From: Pseudomonadota bacterium
GTDB taxonomy: Bacteria > Pseudomonadota > Alphaproteobacteria > Caulobacterales > Caulobacteraceae
NCBI GenBank assembly: GCA_023445955.1
Contig: JAEXJH010000240.1
Coordinates: 1 to 6,533, forward strand
Length of the DNA stretch: 6,533 nt
Direction: 5' to 3'
Shown here: positions 1-6,351 of the stretch, piece after piece
Position numbering within the stretch: the stretch's first letter is position 1
How the letters are laid out: each line of letters starts with the position of its first letter
The notes under the pieces: model-generated
The model's input: the letters and a program-made list of their open reading frames with translations, nothing else
What the model was told of the DNA's origin: nothing
The model's database searches: none
Program-made: the position numbers and the translations under genes

Positions 1-1
1 C

Positions 2-1921
2 GGCGGCGACGCCGGGCCGGTGCAGGCGACCTATATCCACGCGATCTCGGTGTCGAAGAGCCTGCGCAGCCCACACTTCGCGGCTCCGATCGCCGCGCCG
101 ATCGCCCTGCCGGCCGATGCGCCCAAGGTCGTGGCCTTCTACCTGCCGCAGTTCCATCCGTTCCCGGAGAACGACCTGTGGTGGGGCAAGGGCTTCACCG
201 AGTGGACCAACGTCTCCAAGGCCCAGCCGCAGTTCCTGGGTCACTACCAGCCGCGCCTGCCGGCCGATCTCGGGTTCTACGACCTGCGCCAGCGTGAGGT
301 CATCGCCCAGCAGATCGACCTGGCCAAGGGCGCGGGCGTCTCGGCCTTCTGCTTCCACTACTACTGGTTCGCGGGGAAGCGGCTGCTGGAGCGGCCGATC
401 GAGCTCTATCTGGCCGACCCGACCCTGGATTTCCCGTTCGCCCTCTGCTGGGCCAACGAGAACTGGACCCGGCGCTGGGACGGCGACGAGAGCAATGTCC
501 TGATGGGGCAGGAACACTCGCCGGAAGACGACAAGGCCGTGTTCGAGGACATGGCCCGCTACATCCGCGATCCGCGCTACCTGAAGGTCGGCGGCAAGCC
601 GATGCTGGTGCTGTATCGCCCGGAGATCCTGCCCGACAGCAAGGCCACCACCGACCGCTGGCGCGCGCAAGCGCGGGCCATGGGCCTGGGCGAGCTGCAC
701 CTGCTGTGCACCACGGCGTTCGGTTTCCAGGACTATGCCTCGCACGGCTTCGACGGGATCATCGACTTCCCGCCGCACGCCATCGTCGAGGGCGAGATCA
801 CCCGGCAGGTGACGCCGCTGCACGCCCAGTTCACCGGCAAGGTCTATGACTATCCGGTCGTCGTGCAGTCCAAGCTGGACGAGCTGTCGGCGGTTCCGGA
901 CGCCTTCGTGCCGGGCGTCATGCCGGGCTGGGACAACCAGGCCCGCAAGCCCTGGGCCGGCCACGCCTTCCACAACGCCGACCCGGAAAGCTACCTGACC
1001 TGGCTGTCGGGGGCGCTGAAGCATGCTGAGGCCAAGCATCCGGCCGGCCAGGCGATGGTCTTCGTCAACGCCTGGAACGAGTGGGGCGAAGGGGCTTATC
1101 TCGAGCCCGACCGCTGGTTCGGCCACGGCTACCTGCACGCCACCCGCACGGCGCTGGCCGCCTACACGCCGCGCCTGACCGACGCCCATCCGCTGGTCGC
1201 CGAAGCGCAAGGCGCGTTCGTGAAGCGCGCTGGGGCGGTGACCCTGCTGCACCTCTTCTATCCGGAACTGATCGACTGGTTCGCCGAGCGTCTGGCCGCG
1301 ACCGCCGACGTGCTGGACCTGATGATCACCGTGCCGGAAACCTGGGACGAGACAGACCTCGCCCGTATTCGCGCGGCCTTCCCGAAGGCCCATCTGGCCA
1401 TCGCCGAGAACCGCGGCCGCGACATCCGGCCATTCGTCGAGACCCTGCGCCGCGCCCGCGCGCTCGGCTATTCGGTGTTCTGCAAGCTGCACTCCAAGCG
1501 CTCGCCGCACCGGGCCAAGGGCGATCAGTGGCGGGCCGAGCTGGTCGATGGCCTGCTGGGCGGCGAGGCGTCGGCCCTGGCCCTGCGCGCCTTCGCTCAG
1601 GACCCGCAGCTGGGCCTGCTGGCCTCGTCCGAAGCGCGGATGCGGATCGGCGATCCGGACGTGATGGACAACAACCGCGTGGCCGTGGAGCGCCTGACCG
1701 CCCGCATGGGCCTCAAGCCCCGGCCCGAGACGCCGTTCGCGGCCGGCTCGATGTTCTGGGGGCGGACGGAAGCCTTCGCGCCGCTGTCGGACCTGTCCGA
1801 CGCCGAGATCGGCTTCGAGCCGGAGCTGGGCCGCGTCGACGGCACCACGGCCCACGCGATCGAGCGCCTGACCGCCGCTATCGTCGCCCGCGCCGGCTAT
1901 CGCGCGAGCTTCGAGCTGTGA
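2..1921 (+). CDS. WbsX (GH99-like) plus RgpF-domain polysaccharide biosynthesis protein, 5' partial
   Basis: Two-domain protein for surface polysaccharide synthesis, probably cytoplasmic or membrane-associated. Residues are counted from the GTG at 20. Residues about 36-385 form a WbsX domain (Glyco_tran_WbsX, related to GH99): YLPQFHP at 41-47, a tryptophan-rich GFTEWTNV at 58-65, FHYYWF at 112-117, CWANENWTRRW at 143-153 and WNEWGEG at 352-358. E354 and E357 are spaced like the acidic pair of GH99 enzymes. Residues about 405-633 resemble RgpF (rhamnan synthesis F): NRGRDIRPF at 464-472, KLHSKRS at 489-495 and AGSMFW at 575-580. The frame stays open to the window edge (phase from base 2), and the GTG at 20 has no convincing ribosome binding site. 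The Ala/Pro-rich stretch at 20-35 reads like an interdomain linker, so the gene probably starts upstream with another domain. The TGA overlaps the next gene's GTG. The family assignment is firm; the sugar substrate is unknown. Confidence 0.88.
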   Translation, partial: GGDAGPVQATYIHAISVSKSLRSPHFAAPIAAPIALPADAPKVVAFYLPQFHPFPENDLWWGKGFTEWTNVSKAQPQFLGHYQPRLPADLGFYDLRQREVIAQQIDLAKGAGVSAFCFHYYWFAGKRLLERPIELYLADPTLDFPFALCWANENWTRRWDGDESNVLMGQEHSPEDDKAVFEDMARYIRDPRYLKVGGKPMLVLYRPEILPDSKATTDRWRAQARAMGLGELHLLCTTAFGFQDYASHGFDGIIDFPPHAIVEGEITRQVTPLHAQFTGKVYDYPVVVQSKLDELSAVPDAFVPGVMPGWDNQARKPWAGHAFHNADPESYLTWLSGALKHAEAKHPAGQAMVFVNAWNEWGEGAYLEPDRWFGHGYLHATRTALAAYTPRLTDAHPLVAEAQGAFVKRAGAVTLLHLFYPELIDWFAERLAATADVLDLMITVPETWDETDLARIRAAFPKAHLAIAENRGRDIRPFVETLRRARALGYSVFCKLHSKRSPHRAKGDQWRAELVDGLLGGEASALALRAFAQDPQLGLLASSEARMRIGDPDVMDNNRVAVERLTARMGLKPRPETPFAAGSMFWGRTEAFAPLSDLSDAEIGFEPELGRVDGTTAHAIERLTAAIVARAGYRASFEL

Positions 1922-3144
1922 GCAAGTTGGCCCGTCTCGTCCGCCGCGTGGGGCGCAAGCTGAAGGGCCTGGTCCCTGACGCGCCCCCGCCGCCGGGCGT
2001 GCCGCTGACCGTGGTCGAGGAGGCGGCGGTGCTGACCTCTGTCGCCGATCCGATGGCCGGTGAGCCGAACGTGATCGGACCGGTCCTGGCCGCCACCGTG
2101 CTGGACGATCCGCAAGCCCGCGCGCGGCTGGAAGGCAAGAGCGGCGGCGCCGACATTCCTGGCTGGGCCGACGGCGCTGGCGGCGTGCTTCATGCGGCCG
2201 TCGACCTGATCCGCGTCGCCGACGTCTGGCACACGCCCGCCTTCGGCGCGGTGTTCGACCAGGCCGGCCGAGTGTTCAAATCGTCGGTCCACGAAGCCCT
2301 CTACCTGACCCCGACCCTGGCGGCCTTGCCGCACACCCGCCGCGAGGGTGAGGCGACGCTGTTCGTCCCGCCGGCCGATGCGCCGACCATCCCGCGGGCC
2401 ACGGTGTTCATGGCCTGGGGAGGCCTGCACAACTACGGCCACTTCCTGATCGACTGCCTGCCGGCCCTGCTGGCGGCGGATCAGGCCGGCGCGCTGGCCA
2501 GCCACCCGCCCGTCGCCCCGCCGCTACTGCCCTGGCAGGGCGAGCTGCTGGCCCTCCTGGGCGTGGCGCCGGCCATCATCGACGCCCCGGCCGCCCGCCT
2601 GGGCGAAGCGGTGTTCGCCACGCCGATGGACCACTTCCTGCACGCCTCCGGCCCGCCGCTGGACGCCGTACGCGCACGGATCCTGGATGCGGCGGCGATC
2701 ACGGACGATCCTGCCGCGCCCAAGCGGATCTACATCTCCCGCCTGGGATCGCTGAAGCGCGTGCTGACCAACGAAGCCGAGCTGGAGGCCGCCCTGGAGG
2801 CGCGCGGCTTTGCGATCGTGCGGCCCGAGACCCTGTCGGTCCGCGACCAGATCGCGCTGTTCCACCGCGCCGAGACCATCGTCGCCCCGGCCGGCGCGGC
2901 CCTGGCCAATGTCTTGTTCTGCAAGCCCGGCGCGACCCTGATCGAGATCCAGCCCAGCAATTTCACCGGCGTCTGGGTGCGCAACATCGCCCTGCTGGCC
3001 GGCGTCGACTGGCGCGGCTTTTTCGCCCCCTCGCCGCTCAGCGAGACCGAGATCCTGATGGAAGGCGAGCTTCGTCCGGCCTCGGAGTTCCGCTGGCGGC
3101 TGGACCTCCCCGGCTTCCTGGCCTTCCTCGACGGCGCGCTCTAG
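1918..3144 (+). CDS. GT61/DUF563-family glycosyltransferase, first of two tandem paralogs
   Basis: Predicted glycosyltransferase of family 61 (DUF563), 408 residues, acting on a cell-surface glycan; donor and acceptor are unknown. Visible hallmarks are the central NYGHFLIDCLPAL at 172-184, KRIYISRLGSLKRVLTN at 269-285 (the family's R-x-Y-I-S-R block), RPETLSVRDQIALF at 302-315 and the C-terminal APAGAALANVLFCKPG at 323-338. The last matches the GxxGAxLxN block, but without the histidine found in many family members. The GTG start at 1918 is chosen because it overlaps the preceding TGA as GTGA and gives a full-length protein. There is no strong Shine-Dalgarno, so translation probably depends on coupling. 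The reading frame is open for hundreds of codons upstream, but there it runs through the preceding gene and yields Arg/Pro-rich shadow sequence. The first 16 residues are strongly basic with interspersed hydrophobics, which could favour membrane contact (inference). Confidence 0.87.
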   Translation: MSKLARLVRRVGRKLKGLVPDAPPPPGVPLTVVEEAAVLTSVADPMAGEPNVIGPVLAATVLDDPQARARLEGKSGGADIPGWADGAGGVLHAAVDLIRVADVWHTPAFGAVFDQAGRVFKSSVHEALYLTPTLAALPHTRREGEATLFVPPADAPTIPRATVFMAWGGLHNYGHFLIDCLPALLAADQAGALASHPPVAPPLLPWQGELLALLGVAPAIIDAPAARLGEAVFATPMDHFLHASGPPLDAVRARILDAAAITDDPAAPKRIYISRLGSLKRVLTNEAELEAALEARGFAIVRPETLSVRDQIALFHRAETIVAPAGAALANVLFCKPGATLIEIQPSNFTGVWVRNIALLAGVDWRGFFAPSPLSETEILMEGELRPASEFRWRLDLPGFLAFLDGAL

Positions 3145-3148
3145 GCCC

Positions 3149-4312
3149 ATGGCGGCCTTTATCGACATCTCGGCCGCCGACCGGGTCTCGATGAACGAGG
3201 CGCTGAGCGGGGTCCACCGGACCGCGCGGGTCAAGCTGATGGGCTCCAGCGGCCCGATCCCGCCGCGCCCGATGCTGTGGCCCTGCGCCGGCGACCTCTT
3301 GAACGCCATGCACGACCTGGAAGGCCTGGTCGCGCCCGAGATCGACCTCTTGGTCGCCCACCGCGTCGTCGCCGGCGGCACGGGCGCGCACCTGAAACTG
3401 GACGGCCAGTTGGTCTATGCCGAGGGGCCGTATCCCTTCTACATCCGCCACTGGTACGAGCACGACATCACGCCGGAGACCTGGGACTTCCAGGCCAGGC
3501 CCCGCATACGCCTCGACCGGGCGTTCGTGATCAGCCACTTCAACTATGTCTGGGGTCACTGGCTGACCGAGATGTATCCGAAGCTGTTCCTGATCCGGGC
3601 GCTGAACGCCGCCGGGATCACCGCGCCGCTGGTGCTGCCGTCGACCGCGCCGGGCTACGTCACCCGCATCGTCCGCGCCCTGCTGCCGGGCCAGGAGATC
3701 ATCACGTACGACCATCGCGACGAGGCGGTCGAGATCGGCGCGGCGCTGCTGCCGCACATGCTGCACAAGGACTATCACTTCCACGACTTCCTGCGCTGGG
3801 AGCTGGAGCGCGAGGTCCTGGCGTGGCCGGGGGCGGGCGAGATCGACAAGGTCTTCGTCAGCCGGGGCGGGGTGCGCACGGCCCAGTCGTTTCGCGAGAT
3901 GGAGAACGAAGCCGAGATCGAGGGCATCGCCGAAGAGATGGGCCTGACCCTGTTGCGCCCCGAGACGATCCCGTGGGAGCAGCAGGCGCAGATCTTCTCG
4001 CGCGCGCGGGTCGTGGCCGGCGAGTTCGGCTCGGGCCTGCACAATGCGCTGCTGTCGCCAGAGGGCTGCCAGGTGGTCTCGCTGAACTGGCTGGTCGAGG
4101 TGCAGTCGCGGATCGGCAACTTCCGTCGCCACGACGTCGGCTACATCCTGCCCGCCGACGGTCGGGCGCGGCTGCACGCCATCGAGGCCCAGGCCCAGCC
4201 GTTTTCGATCGATCCCGACGAGTTCCGTCACAAGTTAGGTGTAGCCATCGAGCGCGCCGACGCCCGCGCGCCCATGGCCGGCTGGGACGCCGCCCCGGAG
4301 CTGCAGCTATGA
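3149..4312 (+). CDS. GT61/DUF563-family glycosyltransferase, second tandem paralog
   Basis: Second predicted family-61 glycosyltransferase, 387 residues. The blocks occur in the same order as in the preceding gene but with different sequence: HFNYVWGHWLTEMYPKL at 130-146, DKVFVSRGGVRTAQSF at 233-248, RPETIPWEQQAQIFSRARVV at 270-289 and GEFGSGLHNALLSPEG at 291-306. The two proteins probably add different sugars or use different acceptors (inference). The ATG at 3149 lies 4 nt after the preceding TAG, with only a weak TAGG upstream, which suggests reinitiation by the same ribosomes. An in-frame ATG at 3191 is a possible alternative start that would remove 14 residues. The stop overlaps the next start as ATGA. 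Near the 3' end, codons 363-365 are TTA GGT GTA, unusual for this GC-rich setting. I am confident of the family, not of the substrate. Confidence 0.85.
   Translation: MAAFIDISAADRVSMNEALSGVHRTARVKLMGSSGPIPPRPMLWPCAGDLLNAMHDLEGLVAPEIDLLVAHRVVAGGTGAHLKLDGQLVYAEGPYPFYIRHWYEHDITPETWDFQARPRIRLDRAFVISHFNYVWGHWLTEMYPKLFLIRALNAAGITAPLVLPSTAPGYVTRIVRALLPGQEIITYDHRDEAVEIGAALLPHMLHKDYHFHDFLRWELEREVLAWPGAGEIDKVFVSRGGVRTAQSFREMENEAEIEGIAEEMGLTLLRPETIPWEQQAQIFSRARVVAGEFGSGLHNALLSPEGCQVVSLNWLVEVQSRIGNFRRHDVGYILPADGRARLHAIEAQAQPFSIDPDEFRHKLGVAIERADARAPMAGWDAAPELQL
4297..4300 (+). promoter_or_regulatory. Ribosome binding site of the phytase-like gene
   Basis: GGAG lies 8 nt upstream of the ATG at 4309, inside the 3' end of the second GT61 gene. 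It supports the start that overlaps the preceding stop as ATGA. It also shows that this gene can recruit ribosomes itself as well as through coupling. Confidence 0.6.
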
Positions 4313-5391
4313 AGGCCCTGATCCTCGCCGCCGTGCTGGCCGCTGGTCCCGCTGTCGCCGCCGAGCGCGTGTCGCTGCTCAAGGCTTGCGAGACGCCGAA
4401 GGGGATCGAGTTTCAGGGCGGCGGCTACGGCGGGATCTCGGGCATCGACTACGACCCGCGCAGCAAGCTGTGGGCCTTCATCAGCGACGACAAGTCCGAG
4501 CACGGGCCGTCGCATTTCTTCCTGGGTAAGCTCGACGTCCGCCCGGGCAAGCCTTGTGGGCCGGGGCTGACCAGGATGGTCCCGCTGCGCCGCGAGGATG
4601 GCCAGACCTTCCCCGACCGCAAGGCCGGGACCGAGGCGGCGGATGGCGAGGCGATCCGCTTTGACCCCACGAGCGGCGATCTCGTCTGGTCGACCGAGGG
4701 CGATTTCGACCACGGCTATCCGCCGGCCATTCGGCGGATCAAGGCCGACGGGACGCCGGTCGCGCGCCATGTCGTGCCCGACGCTCTGACCTTCCACGAC
4801 GGCGGCAAGAGCGGCGCGCGCAAGAACGCCACGACCGAGGGCATCAGCTGGTCCGCTGACGGACGATCCTTGTGGGTGTCGATGGAGCAGCCGCTGGTCC
4901 AGGATGGCCCGATTCCGTCGGTGGCCGAGGGCGGGCTAACGCGGCTGAGCCGCCTGGACCGGTCCGGCAAGCTGCTGGCCCAGTACGCCTACCGCATCGA
5001 CCCGGTGCAGGTCGCCTCGCCGGTGGGCGTCGGCGACAACGGGATCAGCGAGATCCTGGCCCTGGATGCTCATCGCCTGCTGGTGCTGGAGCGCTCGGGG
5101 ATCAAGGAAACCGACGGCCGCTACAGCTACCACATCCGACTCTACCTGGCCGATGTGGCCAAGGCGCAGGACGTGTCGAAGACAGGCAGCCTGCTGGCGA
5201 CGCCGGTGAAGGCGGTCGACAAGCGCCTGCTGCTGAACTTCGACAGCCTTGGGATCCGGATCGACAACCTGGAAGCCATGGCCTGGGGGCCCCGCCTTGC
5301 TGACGGGGCCCGCACGCTGGTCTTGGCCTCGGACGACAACTACGACGACAAGCAGATCAACCAGGTGCTGGTGCTGCGGTTCGCGCCTTAA
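4309..5391 (+). CDS. Secreted phytase-like / esterase-like domain protein (PF13449 type)
   Basis: Predicted exported protein of 360 residues with the phytase-like beta-propeller fold often annotated as 'esterase-like activity of phytase family'. The N-terminus is a clear signal peptide: a short K2, a hydrophobic stretch at 3-12, then an AVAA end with likely cleavage after residue 18, so it should work in the periplasm or outside. Family-type blocks are GGISGIDYD at 41-49, DGEAIRFDP at 112-120, TEGISWS at 176-182, NGISEILALD at 244-253, LLVLERSG at 257-264, NLEAMAWGP at 320-328 and LASDDNYDDKQINQVLVLRF at 339-358. C27 and C83 are the only mature cysteines and could form a disulfide. The start is fixed by the signal peptide, the GGAG site and the ATGA overlap. 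The true substrate is unknown; phytase or esterase activity should not be assumed. Its place in the operon suggests a role in exported glycan or phosphoester processing (inference). Confidence 0.88.
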   Translation: MKALILAAVLAAGPAVAAERVSLLKACETPKGIEFQGGGYGGISGIDYDPRSKLWAFISDDKSEHGPSHFFLGKLDVRPGKPCGPGLTRMVPLRREDGQTFPDRKAGTEAADGEAIRFDPTSGDLVWSTEGDFDHGYPPAIRRIKADGTPVARHVVPDALTFHDGGKSGARKNATTEGISWSADGRSLWVSMEQPLVQDGPIPSVAEGGLTRLSRLDRSGKLLAQYAYRIDPVQVASPVGVGDNGISEILALDAHRLLVLERSGIKETDGRYSYHIRLYLADVAKAQDVSKTGSLLATPVKAVDKRLLLNFDSLGIRIDNLEAMAWGPRLADGARTLVLASDDNYDDKQINQVLVLRFAP

Positions 5392-6230
5392 GCCGCCTCT
5401 TCCTTCGGGAAGTCCGTCGACTCCGCCACTGCGCGCCAGTCCTTCAGCACCGCCAGGTGGGCGGCCGCCACGGCTTCGGTCGCCGCCGCCGTGTCGCTGC
5501 CCAGCGGCAGGCGCACGGGCGGGTTGGGGGCGTCGACGAACTCGACGAGCACCTGGGCCAGGCGGCGAGGGTCGCCCGGCTGGTTGTGGCTGACCGCGGC
5601 GGCGATCTCGCGCGTAGCGCCCGCCGTCTGGTGATAGTCGGCGATGCTGGCCGGACTGACGCTCAGCGAGGTCGCGTCCAGGAAGTCGGTGCGGAAATAG
5701 CCGGGCTCGACGGCGGTGGCGAAGATGCCCAGCGGGGCCAGCTCGGCCGACAGCGCCTCGGTCAGGCCCTCGACGGCGAACTTGGTCGAGCAGTAGACGC
5801 CGAAGCCGGGGCCCGAGCGCAGGCCGCCCACCGACGACAGGTTCAGGATCCGGCCCGAGCGCTGGCGGCGCATGTGCGGCAGCACGGCCCGGGTGACGGC
5901 CAGCAGGCCGAAGACGTTGGTGCGGTAGAGGGCCTCGACCTCAGCGCCCGAGGCTTCTTCCACGGCGCCGAGCAGGCCGTAGCCGGCGTTGTTGACCAGC
6001 ACGTCGATGCGGCCGAAGCGCTCGACGGCGGCCTTGGCGGCGGCGTGTCCTTGGGCCTCGTCGGTGACGTCCAGCGCCACGGCCAGCAGGTTCGGATGCT
6101 GGCCGATACGGTCGATGATCGTCTGGGGATTGCGGGCGGTGGCGACGACGGCGTCGCCGGCGGCCAGGGCCTTTTCCGCGATCAGGGCGCCGAAGCCGCG
6201 CGAGGCGCCGGTGATGAACCAGGTGCGCAT
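5388..6230 (-). CDS. Classical short-chain dehydrogenase/reductase (SDR), NADP(H)-type likely
   Basis: Predicted cytosolic NAD(P)-dependent oxidoreductase of 280 residues with a complete classical SDR motif set. The cofactor loop is TGASRGFG at 7-14 and the structural motif is NNAG at 80-83. The catalytic residues are N105, S133, Y146 and K150 (YCSTK at 146-150), and EPGYFRTDF at 175-183 follows the active site. R11 in the glycine-rich loop and R33 in ATAR after beta-2, with no acidic residue there, favour NADP(H). The ATG is preceded by AAGGA with 8-nt spacing. The gene converges on the phytase-like gene and the stops share TTAA. It is divergent from a LysR-type regulator, a common pairing in which the regulator controls the SDR. 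The substrate cannot be predicted, and nothing links it functionally to the glycan genes. Confidence 0.93.
   Translation of the reverse strand: MRTWFITGASRGFGALIAEKALAAGDAVVATARNPQTIIDRIGQHPNLLAVALDVTDEAQGHAAAKAAVERFGRIDVLVNNAGYGLLGAVEEASGAEVEALYRTNVFGLLAVTRAVLPHMRRQRSGRILNLSSVGGLRSGPGFGVYCSTKFAVEGLTEALSAELAPLGIFATAVEPGYFRTDFLDATSLSVSPASIADYHQTAGATREIAAAVSHNQPGDPRRLAQVLVEFVDAPNPPVRLPLGSDTAAATEAVAAAHLAVLKDWRAVAESTDFPKEEAA
5399..5412 (+). terminator. Stable UUCG-tetraloop hairpin just after the operon's last stop
   Basis: CTTCC at 5399-5403 pairs perfectly with GGAAG at 5408-5412 around the loop TTCG, giving a cUUCGg tetraloop in plus-strand RNA. It begins 7 nt after the phytase-like gene's TAA and lies inside the last codons of the antisense SDR gene. 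On the minus strand the loop would be CGAA, which lacks the special stability, so the orientation fits the plus-strand transcript. No U-tract follows, so it is not a standard intrinsic terminator. It may be a 3'-end stabiliser or part of a factor-dependent terminator, or it may reflect only SDR codon choice. Confidence 0.4.
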
Positions 6231-6238
6231 GTCTTGTT

Positions 6239-6243
6239 TCCTT
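6239..6243 (-). promoter_or_regulatory. Ribosome binding site of the SDR gene
   Basis: Read on the minus strand, AAGGA sits 8 nt before the ATG at 6230-6228. It is the best Shine-Dalgarno in the window and fixes the SDR start. Confidence 0.7.
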
Positions 6244-6303
6244 AGCCTAGGGCCGGGGCGCAGCGCCGCGGCGACGGAGGAACATCTAGACCCTGGGCGT
6301 CGA

Positions 6304-6319
6304 TGAGATAATTATCTCA
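6304..6319. promoter_or_regulatory. Perfect 16-bp AT-rich palindrome, candidate operator
   Basis: TGAGATAATTATCTCA is identical to its reverse complement and stands out in a very GC-rich region. It lies in the 121-bp space between the divergent SDR and LysR genes, 73 bp upstream of the SDR ATG and 32 bp upstream of the LysR ATG. That position suits a site bound by the regulator that acts on both promoters. The arm GAGATA recurs at 6329-6334. The palindrome is seen directly; binding by the adjacent LysR protein is inferred. Confidence 0.6.
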
Positions 6320-6335
6320 GTTCTCCTCGAGATAT

Positions 6336-6348
6336 TGAGTCTGGCTCA
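6336..6348. promoter_or_regulatory. Second dyad with T-N11-A geometry, candidate LysR-type site
   Basis: TGAG at 6336-6339 and CTCA at 6345-6348 form an inverted repeat with a 5-nt spacer. The outer T and A are separated by 11 bases, the classical LysR-type T-N11-A box. The arms match the ends of the palindrome at 6304-6319, and the two centres are about 30 bp (three helical turns) apart. The dyad ends 3 bp before the regulator's ATG, so binding here could repress its own gene. Confidence 0.5.
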
Positions 6349-6351
6349 TCA

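Noticed and set aside
20..22. GTG as the true start of the WbsX-RgpF gene
   Set aside because: There is no good ribosome binding site, the frame is open to the window edge, and a linker-like sequence precedes the domain, so the gene is better treated as 5' partial.
1081..1917. In-frame open extension upstream of the first GT61 gene, suggesting a 687-residue protein
   Set aside because: It runs in another frame through the WbsX-RgpF gene and reads as Arg/Pro/Gly-rich low-complexity sequence. The real start is the GTG at 1918.
3038..4231. Long antisense open frame of 397 codons opposite the GT61 genes, and a similar 285-codon one at 2524-3381
   Set aside because: Both lie opposite well-supported genes, have Arg/Gln/Asp/Gly-rich translations without recognisable motifs, and are the usual by-product of GC-rich third positions.
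3277..4308. In-frame open extension upstream of the phytase-like gene, suggesting a 704-residue protein
   Set aside because: It is a shadow of the second GT61 gene. The signal peptide and ribosome binding site place the start at 4309.
5457..6245. Plus-strand open frame of 262 codons opposite the SDR gene
   Set aside because: It is Gly/Ala/Arg/Gln-rich, has no family motif, and lies opposite a complete SDR with all catalytic residues.
6257..6267. GGCGC-A-GCGCC inverted repeat in the SDR leader
   Set aside because: The single-base loop is too tight for the full stem, and such repeats are expected in DNA of this composition.
6283..6303. Possible minus-strand promoter for the SDR gene (TCGACGC then TCTAGATG)
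   Set aside because: The elements partly resemble a Caulobacter-type housekeeping promoter, but only 6 nt separate them, too short for a functional spacing.
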